Assembly: GCF_014648775.1 (NCBI RefSeq)
Contig: NZ_BMRT01000004.1
Location: 721,132-785,131, forward strand
Origin: Streptomyces abikoensis
GTDB lineage: Bacteria; Actinomycetota; Actinomycetes; Streptomycetales; Streptomycetaceae
DNA: 64,000 nt
Direction of reading: 5' to 3'
Shown piece by piece: positions 49,921-58,749 of the stretch. A program made the position numbers and the translations under genes. Under the pieces are notes generated by a model that ran no database searches, was not told the DNA's origin, and saw nothing but the letters and a program-made list of their open reading frames with translations. Each line of letters starts with the position of its first letter. The stretch's first letter is position 1.

Positions 49921-52293
49921 TCAGGCGTTCACCGCCGCCGTCTGCGGCCTGATCGGCAGGCGGTTGACCGGGCGGCCCGTGGCCGCCCGTACTGCCCCCG
50001 CCACCGCCGCCGGGGAAGTCACGACCGGCACCGCGCTGATCGCCTTCGCGCCGAAGGGGGCGACCACGTCGCGCTCCTCCACCAGCTTGACGATGTGGAC
50101 CTCCGGGGCGTCCAGTGCCGTCGGGAGGGCATAGGACATCAGGTCGGGGCGGCGGACCTGGCCGGTGTTGGTGCGGAGGTTCTCCGTCAGCGCGGCGCCC
50201 ACGCCCTGGATCACGCCCGCCTCGACGCGGGCCCTCGCCTGTGCCGGGTTCAGGACGCGGCCCACGTCCTGGGCGACGGCCAGTTCGACGACGCGCACCG
50301 AGCCCAGGTCGACGTCCACGTCCACCACGGCACGGACCGCGCAGAAGGCCATGCCGACGAAGGCGTCGCCCTGGCCGGAGTCGTCCAGGCGCTCCGTGGG
50401 GTGGGGGCGGCACTGGGCGGTGGCCCAGAGTTCCTTGCCGTCGAGGGCCTCGGCCACCGTCGTGCTGAGGACGCCGTCGTACGACGTGATCTTGCCGTCG
50501 GCGATGGTCAGCAGCTCCGTCGACATGCCGAACTGGTGGGCCAGCGGCTGGAGGAGCTGCGTACGGACCATTCTCGCCGCGCGCTCCACCGCGCCGCCCG
50601 AAACCCATGTGTGGCGGCTGTGCGCGGCCGGGCCGCACGGCGGCTGGTCGGTGTCGACCGGGGCGACGTGGACCTCCTCGATGCCCAGGACCTCCTGGAC
50701 GATCTGCCGCGCCAGCGTGGCGAAGCCCTGGCCCGTCTCCACGGCGGCGCAGATGACCGTGGCCACCGAGCCGGAGACCTTCACCGTGGCCGTGGAGACC
50801 TCGTCGGCGCCCTCCGCGCCCAGCATGTGGACCATGCCCACGCCGTAGCCGACGCCCCGGCGCACCGCGCCCGGGTCGCCCGCGCCGTCGGGGCCGCCGG
50901 GGAGGAGCCAGTCGTCCTCGTTGTCGTCGGGGTCGTCCTTGGGAAGAGCGGGGAGCGGGTAGTCGCGGACGGCGCGCAGGAGTTCGGCGACCGGGGCCGG
51001 GCAGGTGACGGTCTGGCCGGTGGGCAGGACGTCGCCCGTGGCCATGACGTTGCGCATGCGCAGTTCCGCCGGGTCCAGGCCGAGCCGCTCCGCGAGCTTG
51101 TCCATCTGGCCCTCGTACGCGGCGCACACCTGCATGGCGCCCTCGCCGCGGACGTGCCCGGAGGGCGGGTTGTTGGTGCGGACGACCCAGCCCTCCACGA
51201 AGGCGTGCGGGACGACGTACGGGCCGCAGGCGAAGGCCACGGCCGCCGCCAGCGCGTCCGAGGAGGAGTCGGCGTAGGCACCGCCGTCCATCAGGATCTG
51301 GGCCTCGACCTTGACGAGCTTGCCCTCGGCGTCCGCGTGGTGGCGGTAGCGCAGCAGGGTGGGGTGGCGGTGCGGGTGGCTGAGGAAGGACTCCTCGCGC
51401 GTCGCCACCAGCTTCACCGGGTGGCCCGTGCGCAGGGCGAGCAGGCCCAGGGCGAGCTGGATGCCCGGGTCCTCGCGGTCGCCCATGGCGCCGGGGACGC
51501 CCGTGACGACGACCTTGACGCGGTCGTTCTCCAGGCCCAGGCAGGCGGCGACGAGGTCGCGGTCGGCGTGCGGGTCGGTGGAGGCGGTGTAGATCTCGAC
51601 GCCGCCGTCGGGGCGCGGCACGGCCAGCGCGGCCTCGGCGCCGATGGGCGCGGGGTCCTGCCGGCCGATCCGGTACAGGCCCTCGACGACGACCTCGCCG
51701 ACCGCCTCCGGGTCGCCGAAACGCAGCGGGATGTGGCGGACCAGATTGCCGTCGGGGTGCAGCGGTTCGGCGGCGAACGCCTGCTCGGGGTCGGTGACCG
51801 GGTCGAGCGGCTCGTACTCCACCACGATGGCCGCCGCGGCGAGGCGGGCCGTGTCCGGGTGGTCGGCGGCGACGGCGGCGATCGGCTCGCCGTGGTGCCG
51901 CACGAGGTCGGAGGCGAAGACGGGCCGGTCGGCGACGCCCCGGCCGTACCTGTTCTCGCCCGGCACGTCGGCGTGGGTGACGACGGCCCGGACGCCCGGC
52001 ATCGTCGCGGCCGCCGAGGTGTCGATCGAGACGATGCGGGCGTGGGGGTGCGGCGAGCGCAGCACGGCGGCCCACAGCAGGCCCTCCGCCCACAGGTCCG
52101 CCGCGTAGGGGAAGGTGCCCTGGGCCTTGGCGGCCGCGTCGGTGGAGGGCAGGGAGACGCCGATGCCGAGGAGGGGCTCCTCGGGGGTGGCGGGCGGTAC
52201 GAGGGTGGCGGTGGTGACGGATGCCGGGATGTCGCCCGCGCCCGCGCCGCCCGCCATTCCGCCCGTACCGGTCATCCCGCCCATTCCCGTCAT
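49921..52293 (-). CDS. Xanthine dehydrogenase-family molybdopterin subunit, catalytic Glu missing
   Basis: A 790-residue molybdopterin-binding subunit of the xanthine oxidase superfamily. Domain features are LLWAAVLRSPHPHARIVSID near the N-terminus, DPGIQLALGLLALRTGHPVK, the RTNNPPSGHVRGEGAMQ segment and AVETGQGFATLARQIVQEVL. Near the C-terminus the usual GAKGVGEPP box, whose Glu activates water at molybdenum, reads GAKAISAVP, placing Ala754 at the Glu position. The first ~25 residues are an MGGMTGTGGMAGG-type stretch. Its ATG overlaps the iron-sulfur subunit stop. It is probably an altered-function or inactive paralogue of XDH. Confidence 0.88.
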   Translation of the reverse strand: MTGMGGMTGTGGMAGGAGAGDIPASVTTATLVPPATPEEPLLGIGVSLPSTDAAAKAQGTFPYAADLWAEGLLWAAVLRSPHPHARIVSIDTSAAATMPGVRAVVTHADVPGENRYGRGVADRPVFASDLVRHHGEPIAAVAADHPDTARLAAAAIVVEYEPLDPVTDPEQAFAAEPLHPDGNLVRHIPLRFGDPEAVGEVVVEGLYRIGRQDPAPIGAEAALAVPRPDGGVEIYTASTDPHADRDLVAACLGLENDRVKVVVTGVPGAMGDREDPGIQLALGLLALRTGHPVKLVATREESFLSHPHRHPTLLRYRHHADAEGKLVKVEAQILMDGGAYADSSSDALAAAVAFACGPYVVPHAFVEGWVVRTNNPPSGHVRGEGAMQVCAAYEGQMDKLAERLGLDPAELRMRNVMATGDVLPTGQTVTCPAPVAELLRAVRDYPLPALPKDDPDDNEDDWLLPGGPDGAGDPGAVRRGVGYGVGMVHMLGAEGADEVSTATVKVSGSVATVICAAVETGQGFATLARQIVQEVLGIEEVHVAPVDTDQPPCGPAAHSRHTWVSGGAVERAARMVRTQLLQPLAHQFGMSTELLTIADGKITSYDGVLSTTVAEALDGKELWATAQCRPHPTERLDDSGQGDAFVGMAFCAVRAVVDVDVDLGSVRVVELAVAQDVGRVLNPAQARARVEAGVIQGVGAALTENLRTNTGQVRRPDLMSYALPTALDAPEVHIVKLVEERDVVAPFGAKAISAVPVVTSPAAVAGAVRAATGRPVNRLPIRPQTAAVNA

Positions 52294-54062
52294 GCCGTTG
52301 CCTTTCCAAAGCCACTGCCGGCGCCGCCGTCCCCGTACGGGCCGTCACCGTAGGGGCCGTCACCGTAGGGGCCACCACTGCCGTAGGAGCCCGTGTCGTA
52401 CGCGCCCGTGTCGTAGGTTCCGTACGCTCCCTCGCCGTACGGCGGCGCCTGGGCGTACGCCCCGTCGACGTACGAGCCGTCGCCGTACGGGCCGGGCTGC
52501 TGGTGCGGGATGCCCATCGTGTCCGGGCCCGCGTCCGGGGTCTGAAGGCCCTGGGCCTGTTCCTCCTGCGCCGCCGTCTCCTCTTCCAGGGCGGCCGTCT
52601 CGGCGCGCTCGTCGACGACCTGGCGCACCGCTTCGAGCACCCCCCGGTAACCGGAGCAGCGGCAGAGGTTGCCGCAGATGGCCTGCCGGGTCTCCAGCTC
52701 GGTCGGGGCGTGGTTGCCCTCGAGCAGGTCGTGCACGGTCATCGCGAGACCGGGTACGCAGAAGCCGCACTGCACGGCACCGCACTCGGCGAGCGCCCGC
52801 TGGACGTCGGACGGCTGCCCGTGCGCCGCGAGGCCCTCGACCGTACGGACCTCCGAGCCCGCCGTCGTCGCCGCCGGCACGAGGCAGGACGCGACCAGCC
52901 GGCCGTCCACCTGGACGGAGCACGCGCCGCACTCCCCCTGCGAGCAGCCGTCCTTGGCGCCCGCGAGGCCGAGTCGCTCGCGCAGGACGTAGAGCAGCGA
53001 CTCGCCGATCCACGCGTCGGTCACGGGACGGTCGGTGCCGTTGACGCGCAGGACGTACGAGGCGCAGGGGTGCTCGTTGAGGAGGTAGGGCTGCGGGTCG
53101 GCGGGGGCCGGGGCGTCAGCGGGAGGGATATCGGCAGGCGGGATGTCGGAGGCCAGGGGCCGATCCTCCTGCTCCTGGGCCTCGGCCTGGCCCTCAGCCT
53201 GGCCCTGTTCCAGGACTTCAGCCTCGCCCTGGCCTTGGCCGTCGGCCGGCTCCGCTTCCGGTTCCTGTTCCGGCTGCGCCTCGACCTCGGCCTCGACCTT
53301 GGCCTCCGCATCAGCCTCGGCCGTCTCGGTCGCCTCACCGGCCACGACGGGCTCGGCCGCAGCCGTCCACTCGTCGGTCGGATTATCGCCCGCACCGGTG
53401 ACCGGGCGGTCCTCGGCGATGACGTCGGCGACACCCGTTCCGTACCCGGCGGACGCCTCCCGCGCGGCCGGTACGGTCCACTGCTGCTCGGCGGAACCGC
53501 GCAGCGCGTACTCCCCGGACTCCTCCACCGAATCGTCACCGGCGGCCGGGACCGACCACTGCCCCGTGGCCCCGGGCCCCGGGTGGCTCACCGGCTCCGG
53601 ACCGGTGGCGTTCACGGCCTCGTCCGCCGCGAAGGAGACCTGCCACTGCGCCGTGGCGTGCGGATCGGCGGCACCACCGTCGTCCGCACCCGGAACATGC
53701 TGCTCCGGAACATGCCGATCCGGTACATGCTGCTCCGGAACGTGCTGCTCCGGCACATACCGGTGCTCGTACGCGTCCCAGTGCTGCTGCGCCGGCACCT
53801 GCGGCTCATGCTGATGCGGGGCCGGGTGCTGCGGCGCCTGCTGCTGCCAGGAGTCCACGACCGGGGGCGCGTAGCCCGTACCGGGCGCCGCCAGGGGGCT
53901 CCATCCCGCGCCGGTTCCGGGGCCGGTCTGGGCCAGGAGCTCGGGGGGGAGCTGGACGAAGGTCGTGCCCTCGGCCTCCAGGCCCGCCCCCTGCGGGATC
54001 GGCTGCCAGCCGCCCGCGCCGGGCGCGGGGGCATGGGTGTGTCGCTGCTGGTCGTCACTCAC
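52290..54062 (-). CDS. Two-[2Fe-2S] subunit of XDH-like enzyme with long extensions
   Basis: A 590-residue protein, over three times the usual ~160. Residues 1-325 are a low-complexity Gln/Pro/Ala/Glu-rich extension. It contains a VPEQH pentapeptide array (103-124), three QWxV(P/S)xA-type repeats (about 139, 168 and 194), and an acidic Glu/Ala/Gln run (245-300). The ferredoxin domain has Cys373, Cys378, Cys381 and Cys393. The second cluster domain has Cys432, Cys435, Cys467 and Cys469. A Gly/Tyr/Asp-rich tail (GPYGDGPYGDGPYGDGG) closes it. Both clusters are intact. It starts at GTG 54062, overlapping the FAD subunit stop (GTGA). Confidence 0.9.
   Translation of the reverse strand: MSDDQQRHTHAPAPGAGGWQPIPQGAGLEAEGTTFVQLPPELLAQTGPGTGAGWSPLAAPGTGYAPPVVDSWQQQAPQHPAPHQHEPQVPAQQHWDAYEHRYVPEQHVPEQHVPDRHVPEQHVPGADDGGAADPHATAQWQVSFAADEAVNATGPEPVSHPGPGATGQWSVPAAGDDSVEESGEYALRGSAEQQWTVPAAREASAGYGTGVADVIAEDRPVTGAGDNPTDEWTAAAEPVVAGEATETAEADAEAKVEAEVEAQPEQEPEAEPADGQGQGEAEVLEQGQAEGQAEAQEQEDRPLASDIPPADIPPADAPAPADPQPYLLNEHPCASYVLRVNGTDRPVTDAWIGESLLYVLRERLGLAGAKDGCSQGECGACSVQVDGRLVASCLVPAATTAGSEVRTVEGLAAHGQPSDVQRALAECGAVQCGFCVPGLAMTVHDLLEGNHAPTELETRQAICGNLCRCSGYRGVLEAVRQVVDERAETAALEEETAAQEEQAQGLQTPDAGPDTMGIPHQQPGPYGDGSYVDGAYAQAPPYGEGAYGTYDTGAYDTGSYGSGGPYGDGPYGDGPYGDGGAGSGFGKATA
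53688..53756 (-). repeat. 15-bp tandem repeats coding VPEQH units
   Basis: Four and a half 15-bp units encode VPEQH-VPEQH-VPDRH-VPEQH-VPG within the N-terminal extension of the iron-sulfur subunit (residues 103-125). The DNA units differ at a few third positions (for example GGAACATGC and GGAACGTGC), so the array is not freshly amplified. Confidence 0.75.
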
Positions 54063-55003
54063 GCGAGTGCCCTCCCCAGTGCTCGGCGGGCCAGGGTCGC
54101 CACCGTACGACGGAGGTGCAGCACGGCCGGCGGCAGGGTACCGGGCTCGGCTCCGTCACGAGGGGCATGAGGGTCATGGGGGTCGTGGGGGGACAGCGGG
54201 TTGGGCGGCTCGGGCACCGGATCGGGGATGCACGCGGCCGCGACGTAGTCGCCGAAGGCGGCGAGGGCGTCCGGCGCGAGCGTGCGGTCGCCGTCCCAGT
54301 CGACGATCGAGGACACCCAGCGTTCGGCGTCGAAGGGCCGCAGCGGCATCGGCGCCACCGCGCCCACCGCGCAGCGCACGCTGCGCCGCGCCGGGTCGAG
54401 GACGACGGCGACGGAGGCGATGGCGCGGCCGGGGCCCGTCCGGCCGGTCGCCTTGAGGAAGGTCTGGGGGGCGTGCAGCAGCGGTACGCGCACGTAGCCG
54501 ATCAGCTCGCCGGGGCGGAGCATGTCGAGCCCGGCCAGCAGGCGGCCGATGGGGATCTCGCGGCGCGTCCCGCCGGGGCCGGCGATGACGAGCGAGGCTT
54601 CGAGGGCGGCGAGCACGGGCAGGGTGTCGCCGGTCGGCTGGGCGGAGGCGATGTTGCCGCCGAGGGTGCCGGCGTTGCGGATCTGGGGCGGTCCGGCGGC
54701 GCGGGCGGCGGCGGCGAGCGCCGGCATGAGGGCGGCGAAGTCCGGGCGGCCCATCCGGGCGTGGGTGAGGCCGGCGCCCAGCAGGGCGGCGCCGTCCTGG
54801 TACTGCCAGCCCTTGATCTCGCTGATGCGGCCGAGGCCGACGAGGCCCGCGGGGCGCAGCAGCCCGGAGTTGACGGCCGCCATGAGATCGGTGCCGCCGG
54901 CGACGGGCACGGCCGTGGGCATGGCGGCCAGCGCCGCCACGGCCTCGTCCAGCGAGCCCGGCAACGTCACCGTGTGCGCCGCCTGCGGTGCGTGCGTGGT
55001 CAA
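54059..55003 (-). CDS. FAD-binding subunit of XDH-like enzyme
   Basis: A 314-residue FAD-binding (CoxM/XdhB-type) subunit that passes electrons between the iron-sulfur clusters and the acceptor. The two FAD loops are AVPVAGGTDLMAAVNSG and IRNAGTLGGNIASAQPTGDT. A GKW-free middle and a C-terminal CO-dehydrogenase flavoprotein domain (KATGRTGPGRAIASVAVVLD) follow, then a His/Asp/Pro-rich insert (LSPHDPHDPHAPRDG). TTG 55003 is the start, with AAGGGG 8-9 nt upstream. It is the first of three overlapping genes (FAD, Fe-S, Mo), a normal order for the family. Confidence 0.9.
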   Translation of the reverse strand: MTTHAPQAAHTVTLPGSLDEAVAALAAMPTAVPVAGGTDLMAAVNSGLLRPAGLVGLGRISEIKGWQYQDGAALLGAGLTHARMGRPDFAALMPALAAAARAAGPPQIRNAGTLGGNIASAQPTGDTLPVLAALEASLVIAGPGGTRREIPIGRLLAGLDMLRPGELIGYVRVPLLHAPQTFLKATGRTGPGRAIASVAVVLDPARRSVRCAVGAVAPMPLRPFDAERWVSSIVDWDGDRTLAPDALAAFGDYVAAACIPDPVPEPPNPLSPHDPHDPHAPRDGAEPGTLPPAVLHLRRTVATLARRALGRALA

Positions 55004-55310
55004 CCCAGGTGCCCCTTCCCGGTGGGCCCGACTGTTCCGTCAGGTCCTCGCCGTACGGTACGTGCTGTCGGCCCGGACGTGGAAACTTTGGCACATCTTC
55101 CGGTTCCGCTGTCGCGAGGGTCCGCAAGCCGTGGTCGCGTACCCGCCCAGTGGAGAAAGTCCGGGTTGGGAGACTCTCACCACTGTGGGCGCTTTGCCAG
55201 CGTATTGCGGTGCTTGCTGACTCTTGTACGGCCCTTGTACGACTTACGGCAGTGTGCGGAGGACCACCGTGCCAGGGGCCGTCGCACGGTTCGTCAGCTT
55301 CCGGCGCGGC
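55004..55310. other. Intergenic region with CTTGTACG direct repeats, promoter of XDH-like operon
   Basis: A 307-bp stretch without a gene. CTTGTACG occurs at 55223-55230 and 55234-55241, 11 bp apart, a spacing of one helical turn that suggests a dimer-binding site. CCGTACGG lies near 55050. The region must contain the promoter of the leftward three-gene operon. No regulator gene is adjacent. Confidence 0.5.
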
Positions 55311-56972
55311 TCACACGATCGGGGGCGCGCCCTCGATCGGGCGTCCGAGCACTCCGGGCCGGCGCTGCCAGGGGTGGGGGCCGCCGGGCGGCCGGTAGTC
55401 GACGCCGAGGGCGTCGAGCCGGGCGTAGTGGGCGGCCATCCTGCGTTCGAAGGCGGGGTGGTCGCGGGCGGCGGGGGCGGGCAGCGGGGACCACACGGTC
55501 TCGGCGAAGGCGGCCAGGCGGGGGAACGCCTGGTAGTCGAGGCGCCGCTGGTCCTCCATCACCTCCGTCCAGAGGTTGGCCTGGGCGCCGAGGATCCGGG
55601 CGGCCTCGGTCCCCGTGAGCTCCGCCGGCACCGGGTCGAAGCGGTAGACGTCCTCCAGGGTGCGGACGTAGCCGATGGGGACGGGCTCGTCGGCGCCGGG
55701 CGCCTGGCGGTGGTCGAGGTAGACCTGTTGTTCGGGGCACATCACGACGTCATGGCCCGCCCGCGCGGCGGCGATGCCGCCCGCGTAGCCGCGCCAGGAC
55801 GAGACGGTGGCACCCTCGGCCAGGCCCCCCTCCAGGATCTCGTCCCACCCGACCATCCGGCGGCCGCGTTCCGCGAGCCAGCGGTCGAAGTGCCGGATGA
55901 ACCAGCTCTGGAGCTCGTCCTCGTCCGCCAGCCCCTCCGCCGCCATCCGGGCCCGCGCCGCCGGGGACGCCTTCCACTGGTCCTTGGGGCACTCGTCGCC
56001 GCCGATGTGGACGAAGGGCGAGGGGAAGACGTCGAGGACCTCGGCGAGGACGTTCTCGTAGAAGGCGAGGGTGTGGTCGGTGGGGGCGAGGACGTTCGGA
56101 CTGACCCCCCAGGTGTCCCAGACGGTGAGGGCCGCGGTGTCGACGACGTCGGTGTTGCCCAGTTCGGGATAGGCGGCGATGGCGGCCTGCGAGTGGCCGG
56201 GCAGGTCGATCTCGGGGACGACGGTGATGTGCCGCTCGGCGGCGTACGCGACGATCTCGCGCAGGTCGTCCTGCGTGTAGTAGCCGCCGTGCGGGCGCTC
56301 GTCCCACAGCGGCGAGGCCCGGTGGCCGAGCTTGGTGCGGGCGCGCCAGGCGCCGGTCCGGGTCAGCTCCGGGTAGCGGTGGATCTCCATGCGCCAGCCC
56401 TGGTCGTCCGTCAGGTGGAGGTGGAGGACGTTGAGCTTGTGGGCGGCGAGGAGGTCGAGGTAGCGGAGGACGCCGTCCTTGGGGAGGAAGTGCCGGGCGA
56501 CGTCGAGGAGGACGCCGCGCCACACGAAGCGGGGGGCGTCCTCGATGGCGACCATCGGGAGCTCCCATCCGGTGCGGGCGCCGATCGGTGCCCGCCGGAA
56601 GGCCGCCGGGCCCAGCAGCTGACGGAGGGTCTGGGCACCCCAGAAGACCCCGGCGCTGCTGCCTCCGTCGACGCGCACGGCGTGGCCGTCCACCACGACG
56701 CGGTAGCCCTCGGGGCCGAGCCTGCGCCCGAGGGCCGGGTCGACGGCGAGCACGATGCGGTTGTCGTCATCGTCGCCCGGGGCCAGCGGCAGCCCGGTCG
56801 CCGCGCCGACGGTCGCGCGCAGCCAGCGCGCCACGCCCTCGGCGCCGGGGCGCGCCTCGACGCGCGTCTCCTCGTCGAGCACGTACCGCCCGGAGGGCGG
56901 CACTTCGCGAACGGACACCGGCGCCGGAATCAGATCGAGGCCCGGGTCACGATCGAGGTCGGGATCGTCCAT
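55311..56972 (-). CDS. Cytosolic GH20 beta-N-acetylhexosaminidase
   Basis: A 553-residue family 20 glycosidase that removes terminal beta-GlcNAc or GalNAc by substrate-assisted catalysis. The catalytic pair is Asp326-Glu327 in HIGGDECPKDQW. Other family segments are HKLNVLHLHLTDDQGWRMEI, VVPEIDLPGHSQAAIAAYP, RRMVGWDEILEGG and the Trp of LGAQANLWTEVM. There is no signal peptide, so it acts inside the cell. It begins 8 bp after the second permease gene of the ABC importer and thus processes imported aminosugar oligosaccharides such as chitobiose-type units. Confidence 0.95.
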   Translation of the reverse strand: MDDPDLDRDPGLDLIPAPVSVREVPPSGRYVLDEETRVEARPGAEGVARWLRATVGAATGLPLAPGDDDDNRIVLAVDPALGRRLGPEGYRVVVDGHAVRVDGGSSAGVFWGAQTLRQLLGPAAFRRAPIGARTGWELPMVAIEDAPRFVWRGVLLDVARHFLPKDGVLRYLDLLAAHKLNVLHLHLTDDQGWRMEIHRYPELTRTGAWRARTKLGHRASPLWDERPHGGYYTQDDLREIVAYAAERHITVVPEIDLPGHSQAAIAAYPELGNTDVVDTAALTVWDTWGVSPNVLAPTDHTLAFYENVLAEVLDVFPSPFVHIGGDECPKDQWKASPAARARMAAEGLADEDELQSWFIRHFDRWLAERGRRMVGWDEILEGGLAEGATVSSWRGYAGGIAAARAGHDVVMCPEQQVYLDHRQAPGADEPVPIGYVRTLEDVYRFDPVPAELTGTEAARILGAQANLWTEVMEDQRRLDYQAFPRLAAFAETVWSPLPAPAARDHPAFERRMAAHYARLDALGVDYRPPGGPHPWQRRPGVLGRPIEGAPPIV

Positions 56973-56980
56973 GGTTCAGT

Positions 56981-57832
56981 TCAGTCCTTCACCGCTCCGC
57001 CGAGGCCCGAGACGAGCCCGCGCTGTACCAGTACGAAGAAGACGAGCACCGGAATCGTCATCACGGTCGACGCCGCCATGATGCCGCCCCAGTCGTTGCC
57101 CTCGTCCTTGAAGAAGACCAGCAGTGCCATCGGGAGCGTCGAGTTCTCGGTGGCGCTGATGATGAAGGACTTGGCGAGGAGGAAGTCGTTCCATGTCGAG
57201 ATGAAGGAGAAGACGCTCGTCGCCACCAGTCCCGGGAAGACCAGCGGAAAGAGGATCCGCCACAGGAAACGGGCCCGGCTCGCCCCGTCGAGGTACGCCG
57301 CCTCCTCCAGTGACTCCGGCACCGCCCGCACGAAGCCGCGCAGCATCCAGATCGCGAAGGGGAGGGAGAAGGCGATGTGCGGGAGGATCAGCGAACCCAG
57401 CGTATTGAGGCCGACGCCGGGCACTCCGGTGACGTCACCGAGGTCCCGCATCAGGAAGAAGAGCGGAATCGTCAGGGCCTCGACCGGCACCATCTGCGCG
57501 ACGAGGAACATGACGAGCAGCGTCGTCCGGAAACGGAACCGGAACCGGGTGACGGCCACGGCCGCCAGAAAGGCGATCAGCGCGGAGGCGACGACCACGA
57601 CGACGGCGACCAGCAGGCTGTTGCCCAGGTAGCGGCCGAAGTCCTGCTGGCCGAAGACCCGCCGGAAGGCGTCCAGGGTGGGGTGCGCGGTCCACGGCCG
57701 GGCGTCCTCCGACAGCACTTCGTCTTCCGGTTTGAAGGCCGAGAGCACCATCCAGTAGAGGGGAAAGGCCACCGCCGCCGCGCACAGCAGCGCGACCGAT
57801 TCCGCCAGGAGCCGACCTCGGGGTCGTCTCAT
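56981..57832 (-). CDS. Sugar ABC transporter permease (MalG-type)
   Basis: A 283-residue membrane permease with six helices. The EAA loop contains EEAAYLDGASRARFLWRILF (EAA-x3-G), the ATPase docking site. LVAQMVPVEALTIPLFFLMR and ISTWNDFLLAKSFI are typical of CUT1 MalG proteins. It starts at ATG 57832, overlapping the previous gene stop (ATGA), with GAGGAGAT before it. No ATPase gene is present, so the shared MsiK-type ATPase encoded elsewhere is expected, as for most Streptomyces CUT1 importers. Confidence 0.92.
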   Translation of the reverse strand: MRRPRGRLLAESVALLCAAAVAFPLYWMVLSAFKPEDEVLSEDARPWTAHPTLDAFRRVFGQQDFGRYLGNSLLVAVVVVVASALIAFLAAVAVTRFRFRFRTTLLVMFLVAQMVPVEALTIPLFFLMRDLGDVTGVPGVGLNTLGSLILPHIAFSLPFAIWMLRGFVRAVPESLEEAAYLDGASRARFLWRILFPLVFPGLVATSVFSFISTWNDFLLAKSFIISATENSTLPMALLVFFKDEGNDWGGIMAASTVMTIPVLVFFVLVQRGLVSGLGGAVKD

Positions 57833-58749
57833 ATCTCCTCCCCTTGCCGTCTCAGCAGCCGCAGGTATCCGAGCGTCACCGCCAGCAGGATCAGCAGCAT
57901 CACCACGCCGATCGCCGAGCCGAGGCCGTACTGCGAGGAAGCGAACGCCTTCTGATAGGCGTAGACGTTCAGTGTCAGGTTCTGTCCGGCGATACCACCG
58001 CCGTTCGTCATCACATAGATCTGCGTGAAGACCTTGAAATCCCAGATGACCGACTGGATCGTGACGACGACCAGGACCGGGCGCAGCATGGGCGCCATGA
58101 CGTCCCGCCAGATCCGCCACTGCGAGGCCCCGTCCAGCGCCGCCGCCTCCAGTACCTCCCCGGGAATCGCCCGGATGCCCGCGTAGACGGTCACCATGAC
58201 GAAGGGGAACGAGCACCAGACGATTTCCAGCAGGACGAGCGCGAAGGCGCTGTACCGGTCGTAGGTCCACGCGTAGCCGTCGAATCCGCTCAGCCCGAGC
58301 CGGGAGAGCGCTTTGTCGACCGGGCCGAAGTCGGGGTCGAAAAGGAAGACCCACACCGTGGAGCCGGTGATGGCGGGCGTGGCCCAGGCCCCCAGCGCGG
58401 CGAGCGTCAGCGCCAGCCGCGGCAGGGCCCGGATCCGCGTCAGCAGCACCGCCAGCGCGCAGCCGACGGCGAGGGTGGCGACGACGCAGGCCGCCGCGAA
58501 GACGACGGTCGTCAGCAGGACCTGGCCGAACCGGGCGTCGGTGAAGAGCGCGCGGTAATTGCCCAGTCCCTGGAAACTGGTCGGCTCTCCCCCGCTGACC
58601 TGGGCCTGGGTGTATTCGAGGAAGGAGATCAGGCCCAGCTCGTAGACCGGGTAGACGAGGAGTCCGCCGAGGACGACGAGCGCCGGGGCGAGGTGGAGCC
58701 AGGGGGTGCCGCCCTTCCCTCCCGTCCCTCCCATGGCTCGGGCCCTCAT
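57829..58749 (-). CDS. Sugar ABC transporter permease (MalF-type)
   Basis: A 306-residue CUT1 permease of the MalF type. LAPALVVLGGLLVYPVYELG is the first helix and the EAA loop is LEAAALDGASQWRIWRDVM. GNYRALFTDARFGQVLLTTV is the typical periplasmic-loop/helix-2 segment. It overlaps both the binding-protein gene (ATGA at 58746-58749) and the next permease (57829-57832), so translation of the three proteins is coupled. Confidence 0.92.
   Translation of the reverse strand: MRARAMGGTGGKGGTPWLHLAPALVVLGGLLVYPVYELGLISFLEYTQAQVSGGEPTSFQGLGNYRALFTDARFGQVLLTTVVFAAACVVATLAVGCALAVLLTRIRALPRLALTLAALGAWATPAITGSTVWVFLFDPDFGPVDKALSRLGLSGFDGYAWTYDRYSAFALVLLEIVWCSFPFVMVTVYAGIRAIPGEVLEAAALDGASQWRIWRDVMAPMLRPVLVVVTIQSVIWDFKVFTQIYVMTNGGGIAGQNLTLNVYAYQKAFASSQYGLGSAIGVVMLLILLAVTLGYLRLLRRQGEEI

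Noticed and set aside
49444..52353. 969-codon rightward frame opposite the molybdenum subunit
   Set aside because: Composition and position show it is a shadow of the XDH-like gene; no RBS or domain.
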